Below, one piece after another: positions 34,102 to 45,499 of a stretch of DNA of 64,000 bases. The first letter of the stretch is position 1, and every line of letters starts with the position of its first letter. The notes below the pieces were generated by a model. It saw only the letters and a list, made by a program, of their open reading frames with translations. It was not told where the DNA came from and searched no databases. Origin of the DNA: Dimargaris cristalligena (Eukaryota; Kickxellomycota; Dimargaritomycetes; Dimargaritales; Dimargaritaceae). The translations under genes were made by a program, and so were the position numbers. Where the stretch lies: positions 1 through 64,000 of the forward strand of contig JANBQC010000072.1 of assembly GCA_027576995.1 (NCBI GenBank), in the 5' to 3' direction.

Positions 34102-36321
34102 CTAGGAAATATATTGAAGTAACTGGTGCTGATACATAGACACCTGTTCTTTGAGACGGTAGTAATCGTTGAGCATGTTTTGCAGCTCCTTGTTGGTGCA
34201 CTCCTTGAGTTCGGTTATCTGGATGGAAACATCAAGCATATCAGGATTTATAGTAGTTGGTTAAAAGCTGCGTTCTTTAGTTCAGCGATATCTCGTTGCA
34301 TTATCCCGTCGCTTCAAGCACAACCAGTCAGCCTTGGATAAATGGGGGGCAGGCTTGGAACGCCATTCATACATCATTTAGAGCACAGTAAATAAAACCA
34401 CCGATTTACCCGTTGCTCCATTTCTTCGGTCAACCGTTTGTTGCGCATAATCTTGTCTTTAGCCACCTCAGTCTCGGTGGTAGCCCGCTTGAATTCGTCC
34501 TGGAGTTGATTCTTCTTGGCCATGAGTCCATCCAGTTTCATGGACTTTTGCTTCTCCAGGCGGTTCAGCTTATCCTGAATTAGCGTCAGCTGCCGGCCGT
34601 GGCGTTGCTGGGTCAGTTCCAACTCGCGGAGTTCAATCTGACGCTGCTCGAGTTGCTCCCGATCCAGGGTCACCTGCTGGACCGACTCCTCCACCTTATG
34701 TTCTTCGGCCTGGCAGTCTTCCTGCAGCCGCACGCAGGACTGGAGTTCCTGTTCCACGGCGTCCATGGTTTCGATGCGGATTTCCAGCTGCCGCAACTTA
34801 TGCTCTAGCGCGGTAATGGCGCTCTTGCTCTGGTACACCATGTTGTTCATCTCTTGGAGTTCTTCCTTGGCCTTTTCCGGGTCTTGCACAATTTTGGACT
34901 TGAGGTCGTTGATGCGATTCCGGAGTTCGTTTTCCTCGTTTTGATTGCGGTTCTAGAAAAAGGATGGAGGGTACCATAATATATATATATATATATAAGA
35001 ACTCAAAAGGATATTAGATAAGGTGGGCGGCGATCATTATACTCTTAAATAACCCCACATTAGGCTTTATCACTTTCTTGGTCATTTCCACGCCGAATAT
35101 AAAACTGGCAGACTTACATCAATTTCACCCAGTTCCCTCAATTCCGCACGCTTTCCATTCACTTCGGAAACGAGTGCATCTTGAACGTGGATGCATTGCT
35201 TAATCTCCTGAACCAGGGACTCGATCTTTTCTTTGATCTTTTTGATTTGTGGTTCGCCCTGGGTCCGGCGATATCTAGGTAAAAATTCGATAGCAGTATT
35301 AGGCCAAGGGTTAGCAAAGGAGGAGGGGATTGGGCGAAAATGGCTACATCGAGTATTGCCACCTATAATTAAACTACGTAGTGCGATCTTACTTGGCGTT
35401 GTTGATTTGTTCTTGGAGGTCTTCACGTTCTTGTTGGAGGGTACTTAATTGTTTGCTATATTCCTCCTAAATAACGATCGATAATATTCGTATAGGGGAG
35501 TGAATACCAACGTATTAGGGGGAGCTTAATGATGGAATCGGTAATTTCGGGGATTAGAATTAACATTATACGAGCAACTGTTTGGGTTTTAAACAGCATA
35601 TTGGGGTAGGTTAGCTTACAGATTGATTGACGTATTTTTCGAATACAAACATACGCTCCTCGCGAAACTTGCAAAAATTGATAATGGCGCTCAGGATATG
35701 TTTGACCCGACCCGGACTTGGTTTAAGGATGTCCCGGAGACTAAAGTCGCCACCACCGACCTCACGCATCAGAATACATCTATTGGGAGTTGACGTCCGG
35801 GCGGGGTACGGCAATAGGCATAATATCATCAATTCCAAATTGTAATCATACAATACATAGTGTTCTCCATTAGAGCGGTCAAGGGATAGTATAGTATTAT
35901 ACTAAGGTGAGGGTGAAAGGAGGAGGGGGGCTCTTAGGCCCAACCGGTTCTACACAAGCCAATTGGGCATCCTAAAGTTACCCTCAGGGTCAGATTCTTA
36001 CATGTGGTGATAAAAGTTCATCAGGAGAGCACTGTCAGTATGAATTTCGGGGTGCTCAAGAATATCCCCCAAGTCGGCCGCGGGACTTTCGAACTGGTCG
36101 CTCGTCACGCCCATGAGGATATCGGCGAAGGCCTCGTAAACGACTTGCATGCGCTGGGGGGTGGGCTTAGACAAGTCCTCTTCCGAAAAGGGAATCTGAA
36201 GGTCGCCCATGCATTGCACGATTTCACTGTCCGGGAGGGCAGGGAAAATGTAGTTGGGCCGTTTGTGGTTAGCTCCAACGTGGCGGGGAGTCATACCCCC
36301 CAGGCCTCCATAGTTGTACAT
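34102..36321 (-). CDS. NUF2: Kinetochore protein Nuf2
   Basis: Subunit of the Ndc80 complex, which links kinetochores to spindle microtubules. Six exons in exact phase: 36321-36002, 35779-35620, 35466-35393, 35274-35118, 34952-34410 and 34218-34102, giving 456 residues, the usual Nuf2 length. The N-terminal calponin-homology domain shows YIFPALPDSEIVQCMGDLQI and, across the first junction, FSLRDILKPSPGRVKHILSA followed by IINFCKFREER, the family's most diagnostic segment. From about 180 to the end it is coiled coil, as expected for pairing with Ndc80. The start could be ATG 36321 or the in-frame ATG nine codons later. The last intron contains an extra coil-like stretch (see findings), so the final joint is the least certain. 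Confidence 0.93.
34979..34997. repeat. (AT)n microsatellite
   Basis: About nine AT units inside the fourth NUF2 intron. Confidence 0.9.
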
Positions 36322-36662
36322 GGTCAAAAAAATAATGTAGAGGTTAGTCAGGGAAGACTGGGTCAAGTAAGTAAGGGCAGATTTAAAAAAAAACTATGTG
36401 GAAAATCCAAGACCAAAGAACTGCCGGACCCTGGATGAATTTCGACCAGTTTATGTTAGAGGGTGGTGGTAGACCTCGAACAATTAGGCAAAATTGGACC
36501 AGCTATTAAGGTGTAAAAATACCAAAACAAACACCCTTCCTCCAAGTCACGCAAAGTGTAAACTCCGCCAAGTATTACGCTATAGCCAGGGTGCAAACTA
36601 CTACCAAATGTGACACGTGACTTGTTTACCGTAACCCACTGCCCCTCCGTTTATTGAAAGCC

Positions 36663-36806
36663 ATATGGGTGATATTCGGCCCAGCTGTATAGGGATTTAA
36701 ATGATAAGTGCATGAGAAAATGGGTGAGTGATTCATTTCTAGCCAGTAGTATTTTCCTCATCCAATGGATTTTTCGTTATACAGCCTGGTTGAACCTCTC
36801 CCATAT
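36663..36806. mobile_element. MITE copy, 144 bases
   Basis: Left end ATATGGGTGATATTCGGCCC then AGCTGTATAGGG; right end TTTTTCGTTATACAGCCTGG then TTGAACCTCTCCCATAT. The two ends are imperfect inverted repeats of about 30 bases. It has no coding capacity. It lies about 340 bases upstream of the NUF2 start codon. Confidence 0.8.
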
Positions 36807-38469
36807 CAAGTAAGCCACGATCATCCCATTCCGGGTGAAGACAGTATTAGCGACCTAAAATCAAATAGTACAAAAAGTAAAAAATGGGTGAAGTTCAACT
36901 CAGCTTAAAGGGTTTCGGACGAAATGTAAAAGGTGGTATACACAAGAGATGTACTTTTATCGAGTGTTATCAGCCTTACCAACCGAATTTCGCGATATGC
37001 TGCTGGGCTGAATTTAAATGTGATGGTAGCTTTTGATAATGGCTGATGGATGGCTATATTCACCAAGAGAATCTTCGGATAGGTTTGTCTTCTAGCCGAT
37101 AGAGGGCACCCCGAAAAGAAGAATATAATATTCCAGAGTAGGATGGCTTATAAGTATCAGAAGCGCTCAAGGGCACAGGTGAGACGTCTATACCCACTGT
37201 TGAAACCCCGTACTCACTCTGGGTCCTTTTCTATTCCTCGTTCCCGGGATCAGAGTAATTTGCCCTTCTATTTTCCGGCTATTCACTTTGGTGAGTTTGT
37301 CCTTTCCAACGGGGCCTGATACGCCACACATCTGGCCTCCATTGATTCGGAACCCTCCAACAGTGGCGCTGTACTACCATACGCCAAGTACTTCCGTACA
37401 GCAGCAGATAAAACTATTCCGTAAATACTTTTGTAAACGGCTTCAAAGGATATTTAGTAACGACCAGAGGGTCTTCTCTCGACGCCCCTGCCGTTTCCCC
37501 TATTGGCCAAGGTGATTGTACTCTTAGATGGCCACCATGGCACTCTAGTGCAGCACCACTAAGAATATTATATACACGTAACATAAAAAAGGTACAACAT
37601 TTAGGTAATACTAAAGCTAGCTAAGTGTGGAAATAAATACAACCCTTTCATTCCCCTCTTTTAAAAGCATTTATCAATAGCCAATAATAGGCCCGGCGAA
37701 TCGCCACCCAAGACATTGTGATAGGGTACGGGCCACCGACTACACTGTCGAGAGAAGGGATATATGAGTTTAGTTTTGTATCACTTTGGAATCGAGACCT
37801 TGCCATCAGCACTATATATATGTACTGATAAGATAGCATCACTAATGTCTGAATGTACAATTTGGGCGCGAGTAGGTGAACACAAGTACCGTGAACTGGA
37901 TAATACTATACAGGGGGCGACAACACTCCCATGTATTCATCAACGTATCGGTTAAATTATATGGGCATATATACAACTTTACTTCAGCTAGAATGTTCCC
38001 AATCAGCAATTGAATACTCTTATATAATACAACTAACCTTTACTTAATAATGTTATAACCCAAACTATTGGAGGTTTTAGCACTCCATTGAATGAGTAAA
38101 CTACGGAGCTTTAATAGGGGACCCGCGAAACTATTATAGAGCTCTTGATTAACTACTTTAACCACCCCATTCTCTCTTCCGCTCACCTCCACTGTTAGCA
38201 GACACCAAGTTTTCCTGTCTAACCATGAGTTGTACAGACTGGCCTTCTAAGAAAAAGGCAATAGTGCAGTATGTCCTCTACATGAATTGAACAGTGTTAG
38301 TCTTGCCTATCTGCCGTTTTTTCCTCGCCATGCCCATTCACACAGTATCCCAAAGAGAACCAACGCCTAAGAATCACCCCTACGTGGCTGGAAGTGTGTC
38401 TAAATATAGGCACCTACTTGTTCAAAAACCGGATAAGCAGTTGTTGTATATAACACCACCCGGACGCGA

Positions 38470-38478
38470 TATATAAAA
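38470..38478 (+). promoter_or_regulatory. TATA box of the second secreted-protein gene
   Basis: TATATAAAA followed by GG, 188 bases upstream of the ATG at 38658; identical to the 9-mer before the gene at 26451. Confidence 0.5.
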
Positions 38479-38657
38479 GGTGGCCGGTCGCTGGCAGTAT
38501 TCGAACAACAATTGACTATACTAGTCTCCCGTTTCTACTTTTGCAAATATCGTTACATATCCCATTTTTATATTAAAGGTATTGTAAAATTACCCTTCTC
38601 CTTGCCCAGCCATTCAACCAGCTACATTCAGTCCCGAACCGCCGTTGACCTACCGCC

Positions 38658-40020
38658 ATGTATGCGGTATCCATGCTTAGCCTCCTAGGCCTTACTCTGC
38701 TACCCGGTACCACAACGGCTTTACCGAACCCTCGGATGCCAGTTACTGAATGGAATCATCCAAAGGTATCTAATCAAGCCAACAACCACCTGCAACGTCG
38801 AGGATTGCCTATTTACAAACCCAAGGGCGATAGTGATACTGAAATCTCTGTAAGTCTTTACAATATACTGAATAGCCCCCTCTTTTTTTATTGTTTTTTG
38901 TACATTATGCCGTGGATTCTTTACAGCCCAGCCCTTGTTAGACGTCCTCGCGGTAGACTTGGGTGTAAGTTTGACTTAATGAACATAAACTATAGCATCT
39001 ATGTATCCCTAACAACATAGTTTAATATAGAATGACGGCACTGGGTCCCACCATCCCAATGCCTCTGGATTCGACGACGGGTCCTTCTCAATTCTCGATC
39101 CTGCTAACTATAGTAATGTTGCAGCTAACCAACAGACGCTGAGAAGTTTTCCGGGTGCTACTGAGTCGCTACTGATGCAGAGCCGTGCCTACATTGTCCA
39201 GGCAATGCTAGATCGCATGACCAATGCGCAAAATGTCCCCGCCGATTATATCAGGCCCGAAAATGGGCTAACTGTCCAAGAAATAACGGAAGCCATCCAA
39301 AGTGTCGCTGACTATCGCAGTATCGCCACTCGTAATGTAAACTGGGTTAATGTTGCTCAACTTTCGGATGAGCAAAAACGCGCTGTGATCCCAGGATTCA
39401 CACTTATTAACCAAGGCCTTGATGAACCTATTCGTCAATTTTTGGATTTCGTAGTTAACGATTACCTGGAATTAGCAAACGAGATTGAGGAACAAGTCAA
39501 GCCACGGGAACTCGATAATGACGTGCTATTAACGGTGTTTAACGATGGCCTGCCTTATTGGGATGATCTGGACATGACTCGTATCTGGGCCGTTAACATG
39601 ATCATACTCTTGGTTCAGACTCGCCAGTGGAGTACTTTAAGGTACTACATCGGAAAAATGGACTTTGACGTAAATGAACGGTTGGTTTATGTCTGGTATG
39701 TAGTTGTCATTACTGCCGGACTCCGGAACCAACTCCCTTTGTTCGAGTCCCAAGCCAGCTTTGCGAGAGATATGGCCGAGTATCTGGAGGTTATCCAAGG
39801 GTCCCTGGAAGAACAGTCCCTGGATGATTTCATCCAGTGTGCCAATGACTGGAATTTACCCGAAGCAGCTACTTTTCTCCAGGCCCTAGGTGGATACTGG
39901 GAAATCCCCCTGACCAACCGAGGCCTTTGTCCCGGGATTTTTGCTATCCCTAGCACTATAAGCTTTGGCGAAAATGGGTATCTCGCTGTTCTGGTAGACG
40001 AATCCTTTACTCCCATTTAG
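38658..40020 (+). CDS. Secreted protein of 393 residues, unrecognised
   Basis: Two exons: 38658-38849 (donor GTAAGT) and 39031-40020 (acceptor TATAG), phase 0. Residues 1-22 form a signal peptide (MLSLLGLTLLPGTTTALP). A dibasic LQRRG site at about 46-49 may end a propeptide. The mature part is acidic and mostly helical by composition, with a Trp/Tyr-rich middle (WVNVAQLSDEQK, YWDDLDMTRIWAVN) and a single cysteine-poor C-terminal part. No catalytic motif or known family is visible. The exon join, codon use and length make a real gene likely. A role outside the cell follows from the signal peptide; more than that would be guessing. Confidence 0.75.
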
Positions 40021-43000
40021 GCCATAATTAACTCCCCCAGGCTTCACCCGACTAGCATAGTGGTGACTATAGGCAACCGTAACAATCAGAGATCACCCCT
40101 CCAATGCGGAGTCCGACCCTTCTCGGTTTATCCTTCGGGCTATTTAAAGTTCTCACAAATACCTTTTAAATAGGACTTTCTCAAAACTACCATTGAAAAA
40201 CTCGATATTACAAAACAAAAATACGAGCTACATTTTTTTTAACAGTTTTTAAATTACATTCTTCTATATTGCCCTTTATGTTTTGGTTCCTTATAAAATA
40301 AACGATCACCTGTTTGTGAGTCCATTTTTGGGTTTCACTGGATAGGTCGCATGTGACTACCCTTAACTGCAAGAATACCACCCGAGGAGTATTAGGATAT
40401 GGGGGGAATCCAAGCATTATCGGTGCTTACTAACCACACTTCATTTATATGTCTGATATAAGACTCACCAGGACTGGTTTGCTCGCATTTGTGGATAAAT
40501 CTACTTTATAATTGAGCTCACTGATCCAATCATTGGGTGGTCATATTCGTTAGACTTCATTCGAATAGCCGTCTGGGTATGGTGTATGGAGACTCTTAGA
40601 GTGGGCCGGCTCGACGGTTGGTGGGTGAGGCTAGGCTGGGGAAGTGGGGTATCGGAACAGGCAGCCCTATTCGTGTGTAGCAATGTGTAAAGTGCACTGT
40701 GGCCCGACAATAGTTTACAGCTACTAACCGATTCACACTGGGAGGGCATAGTCCAAGGTACAAGCTAACTCAGTTACAGAATACTCTCGATTACCTTTTA
40801 CATAATTTTACAGTTGCTTCCTAGCGAGCATATGACTGACCAGCAAAAGTGACTCATTTCCTTTTTGGAGAGTACCTGGTAAATTTGATGGCAGTCAAGA
40901 TTAAACTCCAAGGCGATATTCAAAATAATACTGGCGACATCACCCACTCTTTCCCAAATCAATATATCCCCCACTTCGAAATTGGAGTTTCTATGGTTGG
41001 GTCAGGAGGCATCGGTGGGCTCATGGATAAGATGGAAGTATATATTTAATGATATTTGTTTTTCCCGGGATGTATGAGTGGATGACTACGAGCCCTGGTC
41101 CATTTGCTAAAAAATATTCCAAATGTACGGCTTATTATTAAAAACACAGAGTGTATTGGAAGAAACCAGCTACTTTTGGAATATGTAGCTCCCTGTAAAT
41201 TGTAGCATGGGGTTGCCAATTGTCTATGGTAATTTAAAAAACACAGTGGACTGTATTAAATGTAATTTTATTATATCCACCGACCTCTCACGAAAACCCG
41301 GCTTTACAAGCTCTCTGAGCACCTCAGCTCATTATTAACTATAATAAGAAATCGTCCCAATATATCCCGAAAATGATCCCCAACAGCAATGTTTCAAATA
41401 AATTAGGACAATCTGCCCAGTAGCAATTGGGTCCAATAACTATACTTGACTTTTAAGGAACTGCCTTAAAATATATTTGTTCGTATGGAGACTCGGCATT
41501 CAATGGCTGAACTACCGTCGCTTTGATTGACGCCAATTTTCTACTGAACCTACCCAGCGTATCACCCACCTTTCCCAAACCTCTGTAGATGGAATAATAC
41601 ACCGTGTAGGGTAGATGCTCTTGAGTTAAATTTTAGCAAAGTGCTATCTGACTAATTTGATTCACCGACCATTATTGGGACAGTGCCCTAAGGTAGGTTT
41701 GGTAGACCGGAGCAACTTTTGCGAATAGTCTTGGGCACAGGGTATATCATCATGGTTGATTTCGTATGGCCCAAAGAACGCCAATGGGGGCAACGTATAT
41801 TATTTTTGTAGCTAATCTAATGACAAAACCATCTAGTCTCACCTTAACCGTCGATGGCTAGGTAGGCCTCCTAGCAGTCCTACTCTAAATATACACCCTC
41901 TAACTAGGTGATTCCTGACCATCGACGAACTCATGGCAGCCCCACTTCTGAAACTTTGAACCATATCACCTACCGACAATCAAAACATTAAATATATATT
42001 TTTGCTTATATGGGAATGCTCCAGAAGCACCAGCTGAAAGGGCCTATAATAATTATTTTTCGGGTTCCGCCTTTCCCCCTGCCTACTCAGTCTGTGCTTA
42101 CGATTCAAGAGTCCTGAGTTAAAATAGAGTAACCGTATTTCATTTGGCTAGTAATAATTGCTGCCGCTACACTTATTGAGAGCCGCCCTAAACGTAGAGT
42201 GAGTTTAATCTTGACCAGTTGTCACTTGTTTAAACGTCTGACCTACTGCGTGTCCACATAGAATGCGGCTGAGTTTCCTTTGATGTATTTCCCCAAACAG
42301 AGTTTACATGGGTATCACCAGGTGCATCGGACTATGCCTACTATCTTGGAAGTAGGGCGGCCTTGTATCAGTGGTGGGCTGGCAAACTCCGATTATTCAA
42401 CGGACCATCTCATAATCCCACATTGGCCTGGGAAGTGACCGTGGCATCTGATTGGCAACCCGGTGGGCCTATTGCTAACTGAAAGGGATGGGCTTGCACT
42501 GGTCCGTGGACGGGGTTTTCGATTTGATATGGGAGAAGTTCATCCAAGCTGTATAACGAAAAATCCATTAGATGGGGCCAACATTACTGGTTAAAATGGC
42601 TACTCCCACATACTCTCCCATACACAAATCATGTAAAACTTTATACAGCTGGCTTGAATTTCACCCATATAGAACAGCGAGTAGAGGGGGATCCTCTACC
42701 TTTTGCTCGCCTAATGGCCACAATACTTAATGGGACCAAGGTCGCTGCGAAAAACAGCTAGGCGCGGGGGAGGGGTAGGCAGAAATATTGCAATGGCTTG
42801 AAACATGCGTGTTGGTGTTCTCTTTTTTTAGCACCGGGGGTAGCTATCGTATTGCAGACCCATGGGTCACACACAGTAGCTTGAACCCTGCCCATAGACC
42901 TCCCCCTTCTCATTATATTTTGTTAGGAGGCAGCCTGTATATTTAACCCTGATTTATTTTTCTGTGGCCTGGTTGCCCTGCCTGAATATGCTCAATATGA

Positions 43001-43966
43001 ATTACCTATTACAACATTTCAGCCCTTTAGCATTTCACCTAGCCACGCGGGTCATCCTCATCGGGACAGTGGTTGCAGTGATATGTGGGTATTTTTCGGA
43101 CGCTGCTCACTGCACTAGCTGGGAATCTACAGTGGTGGAGAAGTAGATTTATTGCTTAAAAAAGCAGAGGCAGATTATCCTAGAAAGTCTCTTTTCCTCA
43201 TCTCGAAAGGATGGCTAATGCGACATAGGGTGGTTCTGTATATAACCATATTAGTGCCCTGGTGTCTCGCTTTGGAAGGTGAGTGGGGTGATCGTGAAGC
43301 AACGACTGGTGCTTGGTCCCTTTTCCATTCGCTTATAGTTTCTCCACTTTTCTGGTTTGGGGGTGGACTGGTGCCGAATAGCTTAGACCCAAATGGGGGC
43401 GAAGGACCGTTTATATTACTTGAAACCACACCCCGGCCGATCGTCGGGCTGTTGATGATCGCCGTCCCCACTAGGTATTTTGTCTGGTCTCACCCTACAG
43501 TGGCTTTATCATATGGGGTCTATTGTGCACTAAATTGAGGTATTCTCTATCCACCATGGCTGATCGATTCACCTGCTCAGATAGCTAATCGTCTCTGGCC
43601 CCACCACCTCGCTTTTTTTGCGGGATTGGTTGTGATGTTCGTTAACCCTCTTAGCCATTCAATATATACCCGACCGTCGCCATTACCTTTGGACATGGTT
43701 GTCCAACTCCTGTTCTAATCAAATATCCTAGTATTCCAGCGGGGGTGCTCTTTAACTTTGTGTTTGTAAATATTTGCCATTCAATTATCCCTGCCCCTCC
43801 CCTAATCACCGGTTCTAGTCCGCCATTGCCCTTTCGTCATCGAGACCGTAGTGCAACTTACTTTACGTAACCGTCACAAGCGTCGTTCAAAGGGGGGCTT
43901 GTCGTTACACACCACCCCTCACCCTTTACCGTTTAATATCCAACCCGTCATTAAGTATTTACCACC
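40021..43966. other. Long AT-rich spacer with one MITE, no gene
   Basis: 3.9 kb, the longest gene-free stretch in the window. It holds an inverted-orientation MITE at 42527-42670. The longest open frame (43152-43538) starts on a TTG, has no family features and lies in sequence like the rest of the spacer. Confidence 0.5.
42527..42670. mobile_element. MITE copy, 144 bases, opposite orientation
   Basis: Begins ATATGGGAGAAGTTCATCCA then AGCTGTATAACGAAAAATCC and ends TTTATACAGCTGGCTTGAAT then TTCACCCATAT, that is the reverse complement of the copies at 36663 and 59765. Same 144-base length and TA at both ends. No coding capacity. Confidence 0.8.
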
Positions 43967-45499
43967 ATGTCCGAGTTCGTGCAAATTTTCGCCCGGAATA
44001 ACACGGCGTCGCCGGATATGGTGATTTATACCATGAGCCGTGATTGGTACGCCTGGCGCAACGCCAAGCTGATCATTTTACCCATGGCCACCGCCATGTT
44101 CCTAAGCAATTTCATTAATACCATTTGGCTGATTCGCAAAACCTTTAAGCTGTACCGCCTACAGCAGACCGAAAAAACCGCCCGGCGGCTCAGCGCGGCG
44201 ATTGTGCCGGCCAGTGCCACGGCCAGTTCGGCCATGACCGCGACCAACCTGGATAACCAATCCATCAACACCACCAATATCCTCGCGTCGTCCCGGTACC
44301 CCTCGGGCTACAGCTCGGCCTACCAGTCGGCGGGTCCCGTATCCCAACCCTCGCGTGGGTCCCAGCAATTTACCACCACCAACACCTCCACCCTGGCCAG
44401 CCAGTTCAATGAGGTGGTGCCGTTCCCACCCACCAAGGCCACTTCCGCCATACACTGGGTATTCTTGGCGCAGTCCGCTTTCAGCTTTGTGGCGATTCTC
44501 CTGCAGCTGGTCAACTACTACGCTGTGGACAAGGCATGTGAAGGTTCGGGTACTCTGGCCACGGCGGCTTACTTTGTGGCCACATCAATTCTGGCCTTGT
44601 GCACGGGTATCATTATTGCTTCCGGTGAACAGTCGCGCATCGGTTCCTTGGTGAACTACGGGCTCATCCCCGTGGCCATTGGCCTCCGCGTCTTCGCCCT
44701 GCTCAACTCCCTCAGCCACCGTTACACCACTTGGGAACCGCTCTGCGAGTTTGACGTACACCAAACCGGGGTGATGACCGCGGCCCTGGTGGACCTGGTC
44801 ATTTGGCTGGCCCAAACCGCCATGGTGATGGAAAGTGCGCTCTTCTTCCGTAACCTGCACACCACCCCACTGAGGCGTATCTTCCGCACCGGAAACGCCG
44901 GTTGTTTGCTGGCCGCGTGCGTTGCGGGGGTATTGGTGTCGTTGATTACGCTTATCCAGGGGGGTGCTGGGACCTACTCCATTTTCCCGTGCTGGTTCAT
45001 TGTTTGGGCGGTGTCCTCCAAACTTATCCTGGAAAGCTTCGCCGAGGGTCTGAAGTCGTGCTTGCAAATCTACTCGGCCGGTATTTCGCAGGGGGTCTCC
45101 GACCTCGGCAGCTCCCAGAATGGCGGGGGTGGAGGTACCTCCAACAAGTACGGCGCCGGTAGCCGGGGCTTCACCACCACGGACGGATCCGCCTTGGTTA
45201 CCACTGACGAAGGGAGCCATGTGAAGACTGATAGCCGCCTTTCCCGGCTGAGTAGCTCTCTGCGACAGCCCGAAGAGGCCATGGGGAAGAACGTGTACAG
45301 TGATGAGGAGCTCAACGGCGGTATCCCCATGGACCGGCTGCCTATCTACAAGCCAAGCCAGGCCTATGAACAGAACGTCGGCCACTTTGGCGACATTGTT
45401 AATAAGGATGAAAAGACCCGCTCTCCTTACGATATTGAAATGGGTACTGAAATGGATCTGCCCGGGGTCAATGAGAAACGCCGTTTATCGTTTTCGTGA
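43967..45499 (+). CDS. Seven-helix membrane protein, unrecognised
   Basis: 510 residues, one exon, ATG in a good ACCACC context. Hydrophobic segments at about 35-56, 165-188, 197-219, 228-249, 270-296, 312-331 and 338-356 give seven predicted membrane helices, with a long Ser/Thr-rich hydrophilic loop (about 65-160) between helices 1 and 2. The cytosolic-looking C-terminal tail (about 370-510) is Gly/Ser/Asp-rich. The count of seven recalls G-protein-coupled receptors, but I see no DRY, NPxxY, Lys-retinal or other signature, and the large first loop is unusual. It may be a fungus-specific membrane protein. Topology is visible in the sequence; receptor function is speculation. Confidence 0.85.
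   Translation: MSEFVQIFARNNTASPDMVIYTMSRDWYAWRNAKLIILPMATAMFLSNFINTIWLIRKTFKLYRLQQTEKTARRLSAAIVPASATASSAMTATNLDNQSINTTNILASSRYPSGYSSAYQSAGPVSQPSRGSQQFTTTNTSTLASQFNEVVPFPPTKATSAIHWVFLAQSAFSFVAILLQLVNYYAVDKACEGSGTLATAAYFVATSILALCTGIIIASGEQSRIGSLVNYGLIPVAIGLRVFALLNSLSHRYTTWEPLCEFDVHQTGVMTAALVDLVIWLAQTAMVMESALFFRNLHTTPLRRIFRTGNAGCLLAACVAGVLVSLITLIQGGAGTYSIFPCWFIVWAVSSKLILESFAEGLKSCLQIYSAGISQGVSDLGSSQNGGGGGTSNKYGAGSRGFTTTDGSALVTTDEGSHVKTDSRLSRLSSSLRQPEEAMGKNVYSDEELNGGIPMDRLPIYKPSQAYEQNVGHFGDIVNKDEKTRSPYDIEMGTEMDLPGVNEKRRLSFS

Larger units (their letters stand above)
36322..38657. other. Divergent spacer with an intact MITE, no gene
   Basis: 2.3 kb between NUF2 and the second secreted-protein gene. 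Contains the 144-base inverted-repeat element at 36663-36806 and a TATA box near the right end. The short open frames have no recognisable content. Confidence 0.5.

Noticed and set aside
43152..43538. 128-codon frame in the long spacer
   Set aside because: TTG start, no signal sequence or family pattern, composition like the surrounding non-coding DNA.
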